A stretch of 64,000 nucleotides of DNA, taken from contig QUFP01000002.1 of the NCBI GenBank assembly GCA_003478935.1, forward strand, positions 62,001 through 126,000. The letters are read 5' to 3'. This DNA comes from Firmicutes bacterium AF25-13AC. GTDB lineage: Bacteria; Bacillota; Clostridia; Lachnospirales; Lachnospiraceae. Shown here piece by piece: positions 1 to 8,145 of the stretch. The first letter of the stretch is position 1; every line of letters starts with the position of its first letter. Below the pieces are notes generated by a model. That model saw only the letters and a list, made by a program, of their open reading frames with translations, had not been told where the DNA came from and searched no databases. A program made the position numbers and the translations under genes.

Positions 1-1
1 C

Positions 2-1096
2 TGTCTGCAGGAGACAGTTGTTTACGGGACGAAAACGTTAAAGGAAATTGTGGAACTGTTAAATAATCCAGATCGGCTTGAAGAAAACAGACAGGCAGTT
101 CTTTATGAGACTTCTGACAAAGAAGACGATTCGCTTGACTATGATGAGCTTTATGGACAAGAACGCATGAAGCGTGCAGCGATGGTGGCATCAGCAGGTT
201 TTCATAACCTTTTATATATTGGACAACCAGGTTCTGGTAAGAGCATGAGTGCAAAAAGAATACCTACAATTATGCCCGAAATGACATATAAAGAGCAGCT
301 TGAGGTGACAAAGATTTATAGTGTAGCCGGACTTCTTGATTACAAGGAGGGACTTATAAAAAAGCGTCCGTTTCGAAGTCCGCACCACACAATTTCAGCG
401 ACTGCACTTGCTGGAGGAGGGAGATTTCCAAAGCCAGGAGAGATTAGTCTGGCACACCATGGAGTATTGTTTTTGGATGAGCTGGCAGAGTTTAAGCGTG
501 ACACACTAGAAATTATGAGGCAGCCGTTAGAAGATGGAAAGGTCACAATAAGCCGTGTCAATGGAAGCTGCAGTTATCCGGCAGAATTTATGCTAGTTGC
601 AGCGATGAATCCGTGTCCGTGCGGCTATTTTCCAGACAGAAGCCGCTGCCGATGCAGTGTGGGTGAGATCAGACGTTATAGAGACCGTATTTCACGACCG
701 ATGCTTGATCGTATTGACATTTGCACGGAGGCCTTTGCAGTAAAATTTGATGATTTGTCAAAGGCAAAAAAGGGAGCGGATTCGTCGTCTATGCGTGCAC
801 GTGTCACAGAGGCAATTAATCGTCAGCGCATGCGCTATAAGGATGAGGGAATATTATTTAATTCGCAGCTTAAGGGATCAAGACTTTCAAAATATTGTAA
901 TCTTGACCAGCAAAAAGAAGAACTTCTTCGTCAGGCATTTGAGTCAATGGGTCTTAGTGTTCGTGCAAGAGATCGGATTTTGCGTGTCTCAAGAACAATT
1001 GCCGATCTTGAGGGAAGTGAGCAGATTAAAGAAGCACATTTGGCAGAGGCGATAAGCTATCGGAGTATTGATCGAAAATATTGGGGGGATATGTAA
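2..1096 (+). CDS. comM: YifB/ComM-family Mg-chelatase-like AAA+ ATPase (5' truncated by window edge)
   Basis: This is the C-terminal ~364 residues of a YifB/ComM AAA+ ATPase; family members are ~500 residues, so about a quarter lies left of the window. The frame is open from base 2, so the GTG at 50 is not the real start. Visible motifs are Walker A (GQPGSGKS), Walker B with sensor context (GVLFLDELAEF), and the cysteine cluster PCPCGYFPDRSRCRC typical of YifB, followed by a C-terminal magnesium-chelatase-like domain. In naturally competent bacteria ComM is a hexameric helicase that extends branch migration during recombination of imported DNA; the role here is inferred from family. dprA starts one base after the stop, so the two are probably co-transcribed and share a DNA-uptake or recombination theme. 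Confidence 0.93.
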   Translation, partial: CLQETVVYGTKTLKEIVELLNNPDRLEENRQAVLYETSDKEDDSLDYDELYGQERMKRAAMVASAGFHNLLYIGQPGSGKSMSAKRIPTIMPEMTYKEQLEVTKIYSVAGLLDYKEGLIKKRPFRSPHHTISATALAGGGRFPKPGEISLAHHGVLFLDELAEFKRDTLEIMRQPLEDGKVTISRVNGSCSYPAEFMLVAAMNPCPCGYFPDRSRCRCSVGEIRRYRDRISRPMLDRIDICTEAFAVKFDDLSKAKKGADSSSMRARVTEAINRQRMRYKDEGILFNSQLKGSRLSKYCNLDQQKEELLRQAFESMGLSVRARDRILRVSRTIADLEGSEQIKEAHLAEAISYRSIDRKYWGDM

Positions 1097-1097
1097 A

Positions 1098-2192
1098 ATG
1101 GAGCGAAAAAAAGCATATTACTGGTGTACATGCCTTCAGATGATTACACCTATTAAGGTGCGCCGTTTAATTGAGGAGGCTGGCGGTCCGAGTGAGGTTT
1201 TTGGACAAAGCGATGAGAAGCTTGTTCAAATGGGATTTACTGCAAGGGAGCAAAGAATTTATCATGAAGCCTGCGCAATGGAAAAAACAATAGAGGCGGA
1301 ATACGAAAAGCTTTTACAGTCAGGAATTCGTTTTGTTACAATAGAGGATGAAGAGTATCCGGTGCTTTTAAAGGAAGTGGCAGACCGTCCGATTGGGCTT
1401 TTTGTGAAGGGGAATCTTCCAAAGTCTGATTTTCCTAAAATTGCAATTGTCGGAGCGCGTGCGTGCAGCAGCTATGGGAAGGAGTGTGCAGAGGAAATCG
1501 CAAGAGAGCTGTCAGCGGCAGGTGCACAGATCGTGAGCGGGATGGCATATGGCATTGACTGCTGCAGCCAAAAGGCAGCACTTGAGGCAGGCAGTTCATA
1601 TGCAGTGCTAGGCGGTGGCGTTGATATATGTTATCCACGGGAAAATATTGGATTGTATGAAAAGCTAATACGTCAAGGCGGCGTGATTTCTGAGATGCGT
1701 CCGAAAACACGCAGTATTCCCGTTCTTTTTCCGCGCAGAAACAGGATTATAAGCGGCATTTGTGATGCTGTCATAATTATAGAGGCACGAAAAAAGAGCG
1801 GTTCTTTGATTACGGCAGAATTTGCGGGTGAGCAGGGCAGAAGTGTCTATGCAGTGCCAGGTTCAATATTTTCAGATCTTAGTGAAGGCTGTCATGAGCT
1901 GATTAGAAATGGTGCTGTACTGTTGTCATCACCACAGGATATACTTGCAGATTTTAAGCTAGAGGCGGTTGCAAGAAAAGTGCATAGAAAAAAGATGCCT
2001 TTGACAGAAATTGAACAGGATGTGTATCGCTTTATCGAAAGAGAACCTGTTCATATGGAAATTCTTTTGCAAAAAACAGGATATCCGGCTGGAACTTTAT
2101 GCAGTGCATTATTTCAGATGGAGCTAAAAGGTTACATTAGCGAAGAAGCAGGAGGCTGCTATAAAAGAACATTTAATGTGTCAGATTCGTAA
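1098..2192 (+). CDS. dprA: DNA-processing protein DprA
   Basis: DprA/Smf loads RecA onto incoming single-stranded DNA during transformation. The Rossmann-type DprA domain is evident from the GARACSSYG start, the IVSGMAYGID segment, AVLGGGVDICYP, FPRRNRIISG and the GSLITAEFA block. The C-terminal ~60 residues form a small winged-helix-like domain as in many DprA proteins. ATG 1098 is chosen over the upstream TTG at 1068 because it follows the yifB stop directly and has a G-rich Shine-Dalgarno stretch (1082-1087). The predicted length of 364 aa is normal for the family. It is followed by a promoter for topA rather than being tightly linked to it. Confidence 0.95.
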   Translation: MERKKAYYWCTCLQMITPIKVRRLIEEAGGPSEVFGQSDEKLVQMGFTAREQRIYHEACAMEKTIEAEYEKLLQSGIRFVTIEDEEYPVLLKEVADRPIGLFVKGNLPKSDFPKIAIVGARACSSYGKECAEEIARELSAAGAQIVSGMAYGIDCCSQKAALEAGSSYAVLGGGVDICYPRENIGLYEKLIRQGGVISEMRPKTRSIPVLFPRRNRIISGICDAVIIIEARKKSGSLITAEFAGEQGRSVYAVPGSIFSDLSEGCHELIRNGAVLLSSPQDILADFKLEAVARKVHRKKMPLTEIEQDVYRFIEREPVHMEILLQKTGYPAGTLCSALFQMELKGYISEEAGGCYKRTFNVSDS

Positions 2193-2230
2193 AATTTATA
2201 TGAAATAAAATAAAAAGGGCTAAAAAGGGC

Positions 2231-2259
2231 TTGCAATCCGTAAAATAAGAGTGTATAGT
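2231..2259 (+). promoter_or_regulatory. Predicted SigA promoter for topA
   Basis: TTGCAA at 2231-2236 and TATAGT at 2254-2259 are separated by 17 bp and lie ~50 bp upstream of the topA start codon. Confidence 0.6.
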
Positions 2260-2307
2260 GATTTCCGATTGAAAAAATGTACGCATGGTACATTGCTGGA
2301 GGAAAGC

Positions 2308-4373
2308 ATGGCGAAGTATCTTGTTATCGTAGAGTCACCTGCGAAGGTTAACACTATAAAAAAATTCTTAGGAGCTAACTATCAGGTTATGGCTTCTAAT
2401 GGGCATGTAAGGGATTTGCCCAAGAGTCAGTTAGGGTTCGATGTTGAAAATGATTACGAACCAAAGTATATTACAATCCGCGGAAAAGGGGATATTTTGG
2501 CGAAGCTTCGTAAGGAGCAAAAAAGGCTGAAAAGATTTATCTGGCAACGGACCCTGACCGAGAGGGAGAGGCAATCTCATGGCATCTGTCGAAGGCACTG
2601 AAGCTGGAAGATGACCAGATTAAAAGAATCACTTTTAATGAGATTACAAAAAATGCAGTAAAGGCATCTTTAAAGGAGCCGCGCGCAATTAATATGAATC
2701 TGGTTGATGCACAGCAGACAAGACGTATCTTAGACCGTATGGTTGGATATGAGATCAGTCCGGTACTTTGGGCAAAGGTAAAAAGAGGTCTTAGTGCAGG
2801 AAGAGTCCAGTCTGTTGCACTTAGACTTATATGTGACAGAGAGGCAGCAATCGAGGCATTTATTCCAAAGGAATATTGGAGTTTAGATGTTTTGCTTGAC
2901 GTGCCAGGTTCTAAAAAGCCATTAAAGGCACAATTTTACGGAAAAGACTCTAAAAAGCTTACGATTGAAAATGAAACTCAGCTAAATGAAATTGTAAAGG
3001 CAGTGGAGAGCGACAAATTTGTTGTAAAGGAATTGGCGCATAAAGAAAGAAAAAAGAAGGCACCAATGCCATTTACTACAAGTACGCTGCAGCAGGAAGC
3101 TGCAAATCAGCTGAATTTTTCAACACAAAAAACGATGCGTATCGCACAGCAGCTGTACGAGGGTGTTTCAATTGAGGGTGAAGGTACGATAGGTTTGATT
3201 ACGTATCTGAGAACTGATTCCACACGTATCGCAGCAGAGGCTGATACAGCAGCAAGAGCATATATTGAAAAAACGTATGGCGAAAAATATCTGACACAGG
3301 CAAAAAAAGAAGAGGCTGCCAAAGGCCATATTCAGGATGCGCATGAAGGTATTCGTCCTACAGATATCACAAGGGAGCCAGTCCGCGTAAAGGAATCTCT
3401 TTCACGCGATCAGTTCCGTTTGTACCAGCTGATTTGGAGACGCTTTACTGCAAGTCGCATGGCAGATGCCGTTTATATGATGAATCATGTACAGCTTGAA
3501 GCAGGCGGATATGAGTTTTCAGCAGTTAGCTCAAAGCTTTCATTTGACGGCTTTATGAGTATTTATAATGACGGTGAAGAAAAAGCGGCAAGCGCACCTG
3601 CTGTTGATCATCTTAGTGAGGGCATGGAGCTTTCCGTGAGTGAAAAAGAGACGCAGCAGCATTTTACACAGCCTCCGGCTCACTTTACAGAGGCAACACT
3701 TGTTCGTATGCTTGAGGAAAAGGGAATAGGACGTCCTTCTACTTATGCACCGACAATTACTACTATTCTTGCACGTCACTACATTACAAAGGAAAAGAAA
3801 AATCTGTATGTGACGGAGCTTGGTCAGGTCGTAAACAACATTATGATGAAATCCTTCCCAATCATTGTAGATGCTGAGTTTACAGCCAATATGGAGTCTT
3901 TGCTTGATATGGTTGGCGAGGGCATTGTTGAGTGGAAGAGCATTGTTAGAAACTTCTATCCAGATCTTCATGAGGCAGTAGAGGCAGCAAACAGAGAGCT
4001 TGAGAGCGTCAAGATCGAGGATCAGCTGTCAGATGAATTTTGTGAGCTGTGTGGAAGGCAGATGGTTATTAAGTATGGTCCTCATGGAAAGTTTTTGGCG
4101 TGTCCGGGATTTCCTGACTGTCGAAATACAAAGCCATATCTTGAAAAGATTGGCGTAGCCTGCCCGAAATGCGGCAAAGATCTTGTCATCCGAAAGACGA
4201 AAAAGGGTCGTGTGTACTATGGCTGTGAGGGTGCACCAGATTGCGATTTTATGTCATGGAATCGTCCGACTGGACATAACTGCCCGAAATGTGGCTCTTA
4301 TATGATCAAAAAGGGAAACAGAGAGTGCTGTTCTGACGCTGCGTGCGGCTATATTGCAAAGTCGGAGGAATAA
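2308..4373 (+). CDS. topA: DNA topoisomerase I (one-base frameshift near 2519-2524)
   Basis: Type IA topoisomerase that relaxes negative supercoils. It starts at ATG 2308 after a GGAGGAAA ribosome site. The toprim domain opens with [11 protein letters not shown]; the acidic DPDREGEA motif is present but in the -1 frame, because the run of six A at 2519-2524 needs a seventh A (or a -1 slip) to join both halves. Restoring one base gives 688 aa, the usual length. The active-site tyrosine lies in [12 protein letters not shown]. Three C-terminal zinc-ribbon modules follow ([34 protein letters not shown]). Everything outside the A-run is intact and topA is normally essential, so a sequencing error is most likely; programmed frameshifting is a weaker alternative. 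Confidence 0.93.
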
Positions 4374-4397
4374 ATCTGACAAAACTGCGAAATATTC

Positions 4398-4426
4398 TTG
4401 TAAAATTATTCATTTTGTGATATGAT
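4398..4426 (+). promoter_or_regulatory. Predicted SigA promoter for codY
   Basis: TTGTAA (4398-4403) and TATGAT (4421-4426) with a 17-bp spacer, about 38 bp upstream of the codY ATG. Confidence 0.65.
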
Positions 4427-4463
4427 ACTGTACAAAGAATAAATTGCATTGGAGGAACCCAAT

Positions 4464-5264
4464 ATGAGCGTGCAGTTGCTGGATAAAACAAGAAAAATCA
4501 ACAAACTTTTGCATAACAACAATACCAGCAAAGTTGTCTTTAATGATATCTGTGAGGTATTAAGTGAGATTCTGGAATCCAATATTCTTGTACTCAGCAA
4601 GAAGGGTAAGGTTTTAGGTTTCAGTGTCTGGAAGGATGTGGATGTAATTAATGAGCTGATGGAAAACAACATCGGATCATTTGCGGATCATATGCTCAAC
4701 GAGCGTCTGTTAAGCGTACTTTCCACAAAAGAGAATGTCAATTTGGCTACACTTGGATTCTCTCAGGAAAACGGTGAGAAATACCAGGCAATTGTAACAC
4801 CAATAGAAATCGCAGGTGAGAGACTTGGTACACTGTTTATCTACAGAGAGCACACAGGATACGGCATTGATGATATCATCTTAAGTGAGTATGGCACCAC
4901 TGTAGTAGGACTGGAGATGCTTCGTTCTGTAAACGAAGAGAGCGCAGAAGAAAATAGAAAGAAGCAGATCGTAAAATCTGCTATCAGTACACTTAGCTAC
5001 TCTGAGTTAGAGGCAATTGTTCACATTTTCCGTGAACTCGACGGAAACGAAGGTGTGCTTGTTGCAAGCAAGATTGCAGACCGCATCGGAATTACACGTT
5101 CTGTAATTGTAAATGCACTGCGTAAGTTTGAAAGTGCCGGTGTTATCGAGTCCAGATCATCCGGTATGAAGGGAACTTACATCAAGGTTCTTAATGATGT
5201 TGTATTTGATGAGTTGGCTAAGGTTAAGGTTAGTGCAGAGAATACATCAGGTACGAATGCATAA
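4464..5264 (+). CDS. codY: GTP-sensing global transcriptional regulator CodY
   Basis: CodY represses nutrient-acquisition and amino-acid genes when branched-chain amino acids (and in some species GTP) are abundant. The N-terminal ~150 residues form the GAF ligand domain (EYGTTVVGLEML near its end). The C-terminal winged helix is nearly canonical: LSYSELEAIVHIF, then VASKIADRIGITRSVIVNAL and the FESAGVIESRSSGMKGTYIKV block. The start at ATG 4464 is set by GGAGG at 4451-4455; the in-frame ATT/TTG upstream is not supported. The product is 266 aa. No clear CodY box was seen in its own promoter. It is followed by the separate rpsB promoter. Confidence 0.97.
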   Translation: MSVQLLDKTRKINKLLHNNNTSKVVFNDICEVLSEILESNILVLSKKGKVLGFSVWKDVDVINELMENNIGSFADHMLNERLLSVLSTKENVNLATLGFSQENGEKYQAIVTPIEIAGERLGTLFIYREHTGYGIDDIILSEYGTTVVGLEMLRSVNEESAEENRKKQIVKSAISTLSYSELEAIVHIFRELDGNEGVLVASKIADRIGITRSVIVNALRKFESAGVIESRSSGMKGTYIKVLNDVVFDELAKVKVSAENTSGTNA

Positions 5265-5300
5265 AAACGAAAAAAAATAGAAGAAAAAACAAAAAAAGCC

Positions 5301-5329
5301 TTGCAATTGTATTTTTTCCATGATATGAT
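5301..5329 (+). promoter_or_regulatory. Predicted SigA promoter for rpsB-tsf
   Basis: TTGCAA (5301-5306) and TATGAT (5324-5329) with a 17-bp spacer; leaves a ~105-nt 5' leader before rpsB. Confidence 0.65.
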
Positions 5330-5355
5330 TGTAGGGCTTAAAAATTAAAAAAACA

Positions 5356-5413
5356 CGTATGCGGTTGGCAGGTTTGGTGCTGCGCAAGCAGTTGCCTGTA
5401 CGTATGGCATACG
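5356..5413 (+). ncRNA. Structured rpsB 5' leader (candidate ribosomal-protein leader)
   Basis: The rpsB leader folds into a nested structure. The outer stem is CGTATGC (5356-5362) with GCATACG (5407-5413), 7 perfect pairs. Inside it CAGG (5369-5372) pairs with CCTG (5395-5398), and the apical stem CTGC-GCAA-GCAG (5380-5391) closes with a GNRA tetraloop. Many r-protein operons are autoregulated by binding of the encoded protein to such leaders; S2 binding here is only an inference. The ribosome site (AAAGGAG) lies downstream and outside the structure. Confidence 0.5.
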
Positions 5414-5440
5414 GAAGACAAACCAAAGGAGAGTAAAAAC

Positions 5441-6229
5441 ATGAGCGTTATTTCTATGAAGCAGCTGCTTGAAGCTGGTGTTCATTTTGGACATCAGACC
5501 AGAAGATGGAACCCTAAGATGGCTCCATACATCTATACCGAGAGAAACGGTATCTACATCATCGACCTGCAGAAGTCTGTAGGCAAGGTTGACGAAGCTT
5601 ACAAGGCTATCTTCGACATTGCTGCAGAGGGCGGAAACATCCTTTTCGTAGGAACCAAGAAGCAGGCACAGGATGCAGTAGCAACTGAGGCACAGAGATG
5701 TGGTATGTATTATGTAAACCAGAGATGGCTTGGTGGTATGCTTACCAACTTCAAGACCATCCAGAGCAGAATCGCTCGTCTTCGTCAGATCGAGACCATG
5801 TCTGAGGACGGTACTTTTGATGTACTGCCAAAGAAGGAAGTTATCGAGCTGAAGAAGGAGTGGGAGAAGCTTGAGAAGAACCTTGGCGGTATCAAGGATA
5901 TGCCAGGTATCCCGGATGCAATCTTCGTAGTTGATCCTAAGAAGGAAAAGATCTGTGTTCAGGAAGCTCACACTCTGGGTATTCCGCTGATCGGTATCGC
6001 TGATACCAACTGTGATCCGGAAGAGCTGGATTATGTAATTCCGGGTAACGATGATGCTATCAGAGCTGTAAAGCTGATCGCTTCTAAGATGGCAGATGCT
6101 GTTATCGAGGCTAAGCAGGGCGAGGCTGAGGAAGTTGATGAGGTTGCAGAGGCTGGCGAGGAGATGCTGGCAGCTGACACTACTGATGCAGCAGCTGATA
6201 TCGAGACCGTAGTAGCTGACGCTGAGTAA
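5441..6229 (+). CDS. rpsB: 30S ribosomal protein S2
   Basis: Ribosomal protein uS2, a component of the small subunit needed for S1 binding and initiation complexes. The signature [17 protein letters not shown] near the N-terminus and the [11 protein letters not shown] and [15 protein letters not shown] blocks are diagnostic. The product is 262 aa with an acidic, alanine-rich tail of ~30 residues that varies between species. ATG 5441 follows AAAGGAG. It is the first gene of the usual rpsB-tsf pair; a stem-loop with T-run lies between the two. Confidence 0.98.
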   Translation: MSVISMKQLLEAGVHFGHQTRRWNPKMAPYIYTERNGIYIIDLQKSVGKVDEAYKAIFDIAAEGGNILFVGTKKQAQDAVATEAQRCGMYYVNQRWLGGMLTNFKTIQSRIARLRQIETMSEDGTFDVLPKKEVIELKKEWEKLEKNLGGIKDMPGIPDAIFVVDPKKEKICVQEAHTLGIPLIGIADTNCDPEELDYVIPGNDDAIRAVKLIASKMADAVIEAKQGEAEEVDEVAEAGEEMLAADTTDAAADIETVVADAE

Positions 6230-6240
6230 TCAAGTCGGAA

Positions 6241-6290
6241 ATAGCGATTCAGGGGCGGCGGACTGCGGCTTCTGAATCGTTATTGTTTTT
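6241..6290 (+). terminator. Intercistronic stem-loop between rpsB and tsf
   Basis: CGATTCAG (6245-6252) pairs perfectly with CTGAATCG (6272-6279), with flanking A/T pairs, followed by a T-rich tail (6280-6290). It may lower tsf readthrough relative to rpsB or act as a processing site. Confidence 0.6.
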
Positions 6291-6343
6291 ATTAACTAAG
6301 TTAAGTATCAATACTGTACACAACTATTTGGAGGAAGATTAAG

Positions 6344-7282
6344 ATGGCTATTACAGCAAGTATGGTAAAAGAGCTGCGTGAGATGACCGGCGCAGGAATG
6401 ATGGATTGCAAGAAGGCACTGACTGCAACAGAAGGTGATATGGACAAGGCTGTAGATTTCCTGCGTGAGAAGGGATTAGCTGGTGCTCAGAAGAAGGCTG
6501 GACGTATTGCAGCTGAGGGTATTGTTGCTACTTGCATCTCTGAGGATGAGAAGCATGCAGTTGTAGTTGAGGTTAACGCTGAGACTGACTTCGTTGCAAA
6601 GAATGAGAAGTTCCAGACCTACGTTGCAGAGGTTGCTGCTCAGGCAGTTAATACTCAGGCAGAGGATATCGAAGGATTCATGGCTGAGAAGTGGGCATTA
6701 GATCCATCCATGACCGTTAAGGAGAAGCTGTCTTCCATGATTTCTATCATCGGTGAGAACATGAACATCCGTCGTTTTGCAAAGGTTAGCGAGGAGAACG
6801 GTATCGTTGTTTCCTACATCCATGCAGGCGGAAAGATCGGCGTTTTAGTAGACGTTGAGACTGACGTTGTTAACGATGCAATTAAGGAAATGGCAAAGAA
6901 CGTTGCTATGCAGGCAGCAGCATTAAAGCCACAGTACACCACCAGAGCAGAGGTTGACGCTGATTACATCTCCAGAGAGAAGGAGATCCTGTTAGCTCAG
7001 ATCATGAACGATCCGAAGGAGTCCCAGAAGCCACAGAAGGTTATCGATGGCATGATCAACGGACGTATCAACAAGGAGCTTAAGGAGATCTGTCTGATGG
7101 ATCAGACATACGTAAAGGCTGAGGATGGAAAGCAGACCGTAAGCGCATACGTAGCTCAGGTAGCTAAGGAGAACAACGCAAAGGTTGCTGTTAAGAATTT
7201 CGTTCGTTTCGAGACCGGTGAAGGTATGGAGAAGAAGGAAGAGGATTTCGCAGCAGAAGTTGCTAAGCAGATGAACGCATAA
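6344..7282 (+). CDS. tsf: Translation elongation factor Ts
   Basis: EF-Ts is the nucleotide-exchange factor for EF-Tu. The N-terminal UBA-like module shows VKELREMTGAGMMDCKKAL and DKAVDFLREKGLAGAQKKAGRIAAEG. The core domain includes EVNAETDFVAKNEKF, the segment that contacts EF-Tu, and HAGGKIGVLVDVET. The product is 312 aa, normal for the family. ATG 6344 follows GGAGGAAG. It is the second gene of the rpsB operon and ends at a strong terminator. Confidence 0.98.
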   Translation: MAITASMVKELREMTGAGMMDCKKALTATEGDMDKAVDFLREKGLAGAQKKAGRIAAEGIVATCISEDEKHAVVVEVNAETDFVAKNEKFQTYVAEVAAQAVNTQAEDIEGFMAEKWALDPSMTVKEKLSSMISIIGENMNIRRFAKVSEENGIVVSYIHAGGKIGVLVDVETDVVNDAIKEMAKNVAMQAAALKPQYTTRAEVDADYISREKEILLAQIMNDPKESQKPQKVIDGMINGRINKELKEICLMDQTYVKAEDGKQTVSAYVAQVAKENNAKVAVKNFVRFETGEGMEKKEEDFAAEVAKQMNA

Positions 7283-7303
7283 GTTACAATATTGAGTTCT
7301 AAG

Positions 7304-7344
7304 ACCCTGAATTTTTCGCAGTTGCGGGAAGTTCAGGGTTTTTT
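7304..7344 (+). terminator. Rho-independent terminator after tsf
   Basis: ACCCTGAA (7304-7311) pairs with TTCAGGGT (7332-7339) and runs into six T. Confidence 0.85.
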
Positions 7345-7398
7345 AGTCCCAGATTATAATTTTAAGTTGCTGTAAAGCAAAAGAAAGAAGTGAGTAGT

Positions 7399-7914
7399 AT
7401 GACAGGAATGGAACTTAAGATATTAGACTGGCTTCAAACCATCCGCACGCCGATTGGCGATGCACTTATGTGTTTTATTACCAGTCTGGGAAATGTAGGA
7501 GCGATCTGGATTGTATTAGCAGTTGTGTTGATCGCAATCCCAAAGACGAGAAAAAGCGGAATCATCGTCGCAGCAGCATTGATCATTGATGCGGCGCTTT
7601 GCAGTGGCATTCTGAAAAATGTTTTTTGTAGAATCCGACCATTCGACGTGAATACCGCAGTGCAGGTGCTGATTACAAAGCCACGTGATTTTTCATTTCC
7701 GTCGGGACACACATCAGCATCTTTTGCAGCAGCTACCGCGTTGTATTTGGCAAAAGAGCGAAAACTGTTTGCCACAACATTAGTGTTAGCCTGTCTGATC
7801 GCTTTTTCGAGAATGTATCTGTATGTACATTATCCAACGGATATTATTGGTGGTATTCTTATTGGTATCACATCGGCCTATCTTGCTATTGGTGTCAGAA
7901 GAAAATCCCGGTAG
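7399..7914 (+). CDS. PAP2-family membrane phosphatase
   Basis: Integral membrane phosphatase of the PAP2 superfamily, probably acting on a lipid phosphate such as undecaprenyl pyrophosphate or phosphatidylglycerol phosphate. All three catalytic motifs are present: KNVFCRIRPF (motif 1), FPSGHTSAS (motif 2, acid/base His) and SRMYLYVHYPTD (motif 3, nucleophile His). Five or six hydrophobic segments span most of the ~171 residues. ATG 7399 is preferred, with GTG 7390 and ATG 7405 as alternatives; the ribosome site (AAGAAG) is weak. Substrate cannot be assigned from sequence. Confidence 0.9.
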   Translation: MTGMELKILDWLQTIRTPIGDALMCFITSLGNVGAIWIVLAVVLIAIPKTRKSGIIVAAALIIDAALCSGILKNVFCRIRPFDVNTAVQVLITKPRDFSFPSGHTSASFAAATALYLAKERKLFATTLVLACLIAFSRMYLYVHYPTDIIGGILIGITSAYLAIGVRRKSR

Positions 7915-7978
7915 TACGCAGAAACAGTGAGAAATTAGCCAGTTAAAAAACAATATTTAAAACGATTCGATTTTAAAT

Positions 7979-8024
7979 GCTGGAAATAGTGAAAATGCTA
8001 GAAATGATGAAAATGCTGGAATTG
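7979..8024. repeat. Short tandem repeat, 18-bp unit, ~2.5 copies
   Basis: Units at 7979-7996 and 7997-8014 differ at three positions and a third partial unit follows at 8015-8024. An open frame crosses it but has no ribosome site and is otherwise antisense to the recombinase, so it is not called. Confidence 0.6.
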
Positions 8025-8046
8025 TTTTCCATGAAAAGAGGAACAG

Positions 8047-8078
8047 TTGGGGCACCCTACGTAAAGAAGGTGCCCCAA
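8047..8078. repeat. Perfect 10-bp inverted repeat (stem-loop)
   Basis: TTGGGGCACC (8047-8056) and GGTGCCCCAA (8069-8078) form a perfect stem with a 12-nt loop. There is no T-run on either side, so it is not a standard terminator. It lies between the PAP2 gene and the accessory island. Confidence 0.7.
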
Positions 8079-8115
8079 GTGGCTTTGTATCTTAATTTAA
8101 TATTATTGTTTTCAT

Positions 8116-8145
8116 ACGGCGTAGCCTTCGGGTTATGCCGTTTTT
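8116..8145 (+). terminator. UUCG-capped terminator at the island edge
   Basis: An 11-bp stem (8116-8126 with 8131-8141, two G-U pairs) capped by TTCG and followed by five T on the plus strand. It overlaps the last codons of the minus-strand recombinase, and may insulate the island from upstream plus-strand transcription. Confidence 0.6.

Noticed and set aside
3540..3971. Minus-strand frame inside topA
   Set aside because: Shadow of a conserved coding region.
4380..4463. CodY-box autoregulation in the codY promoter
   Set aside because: No 15-bp match to the AATTTTCWGAAAATT consensus with few mismatches was found.
5265..5300. Terminator after codY
   Set aside because: The A-rich stretch has no stem-loop; the region is promoter DNA for rpsB.
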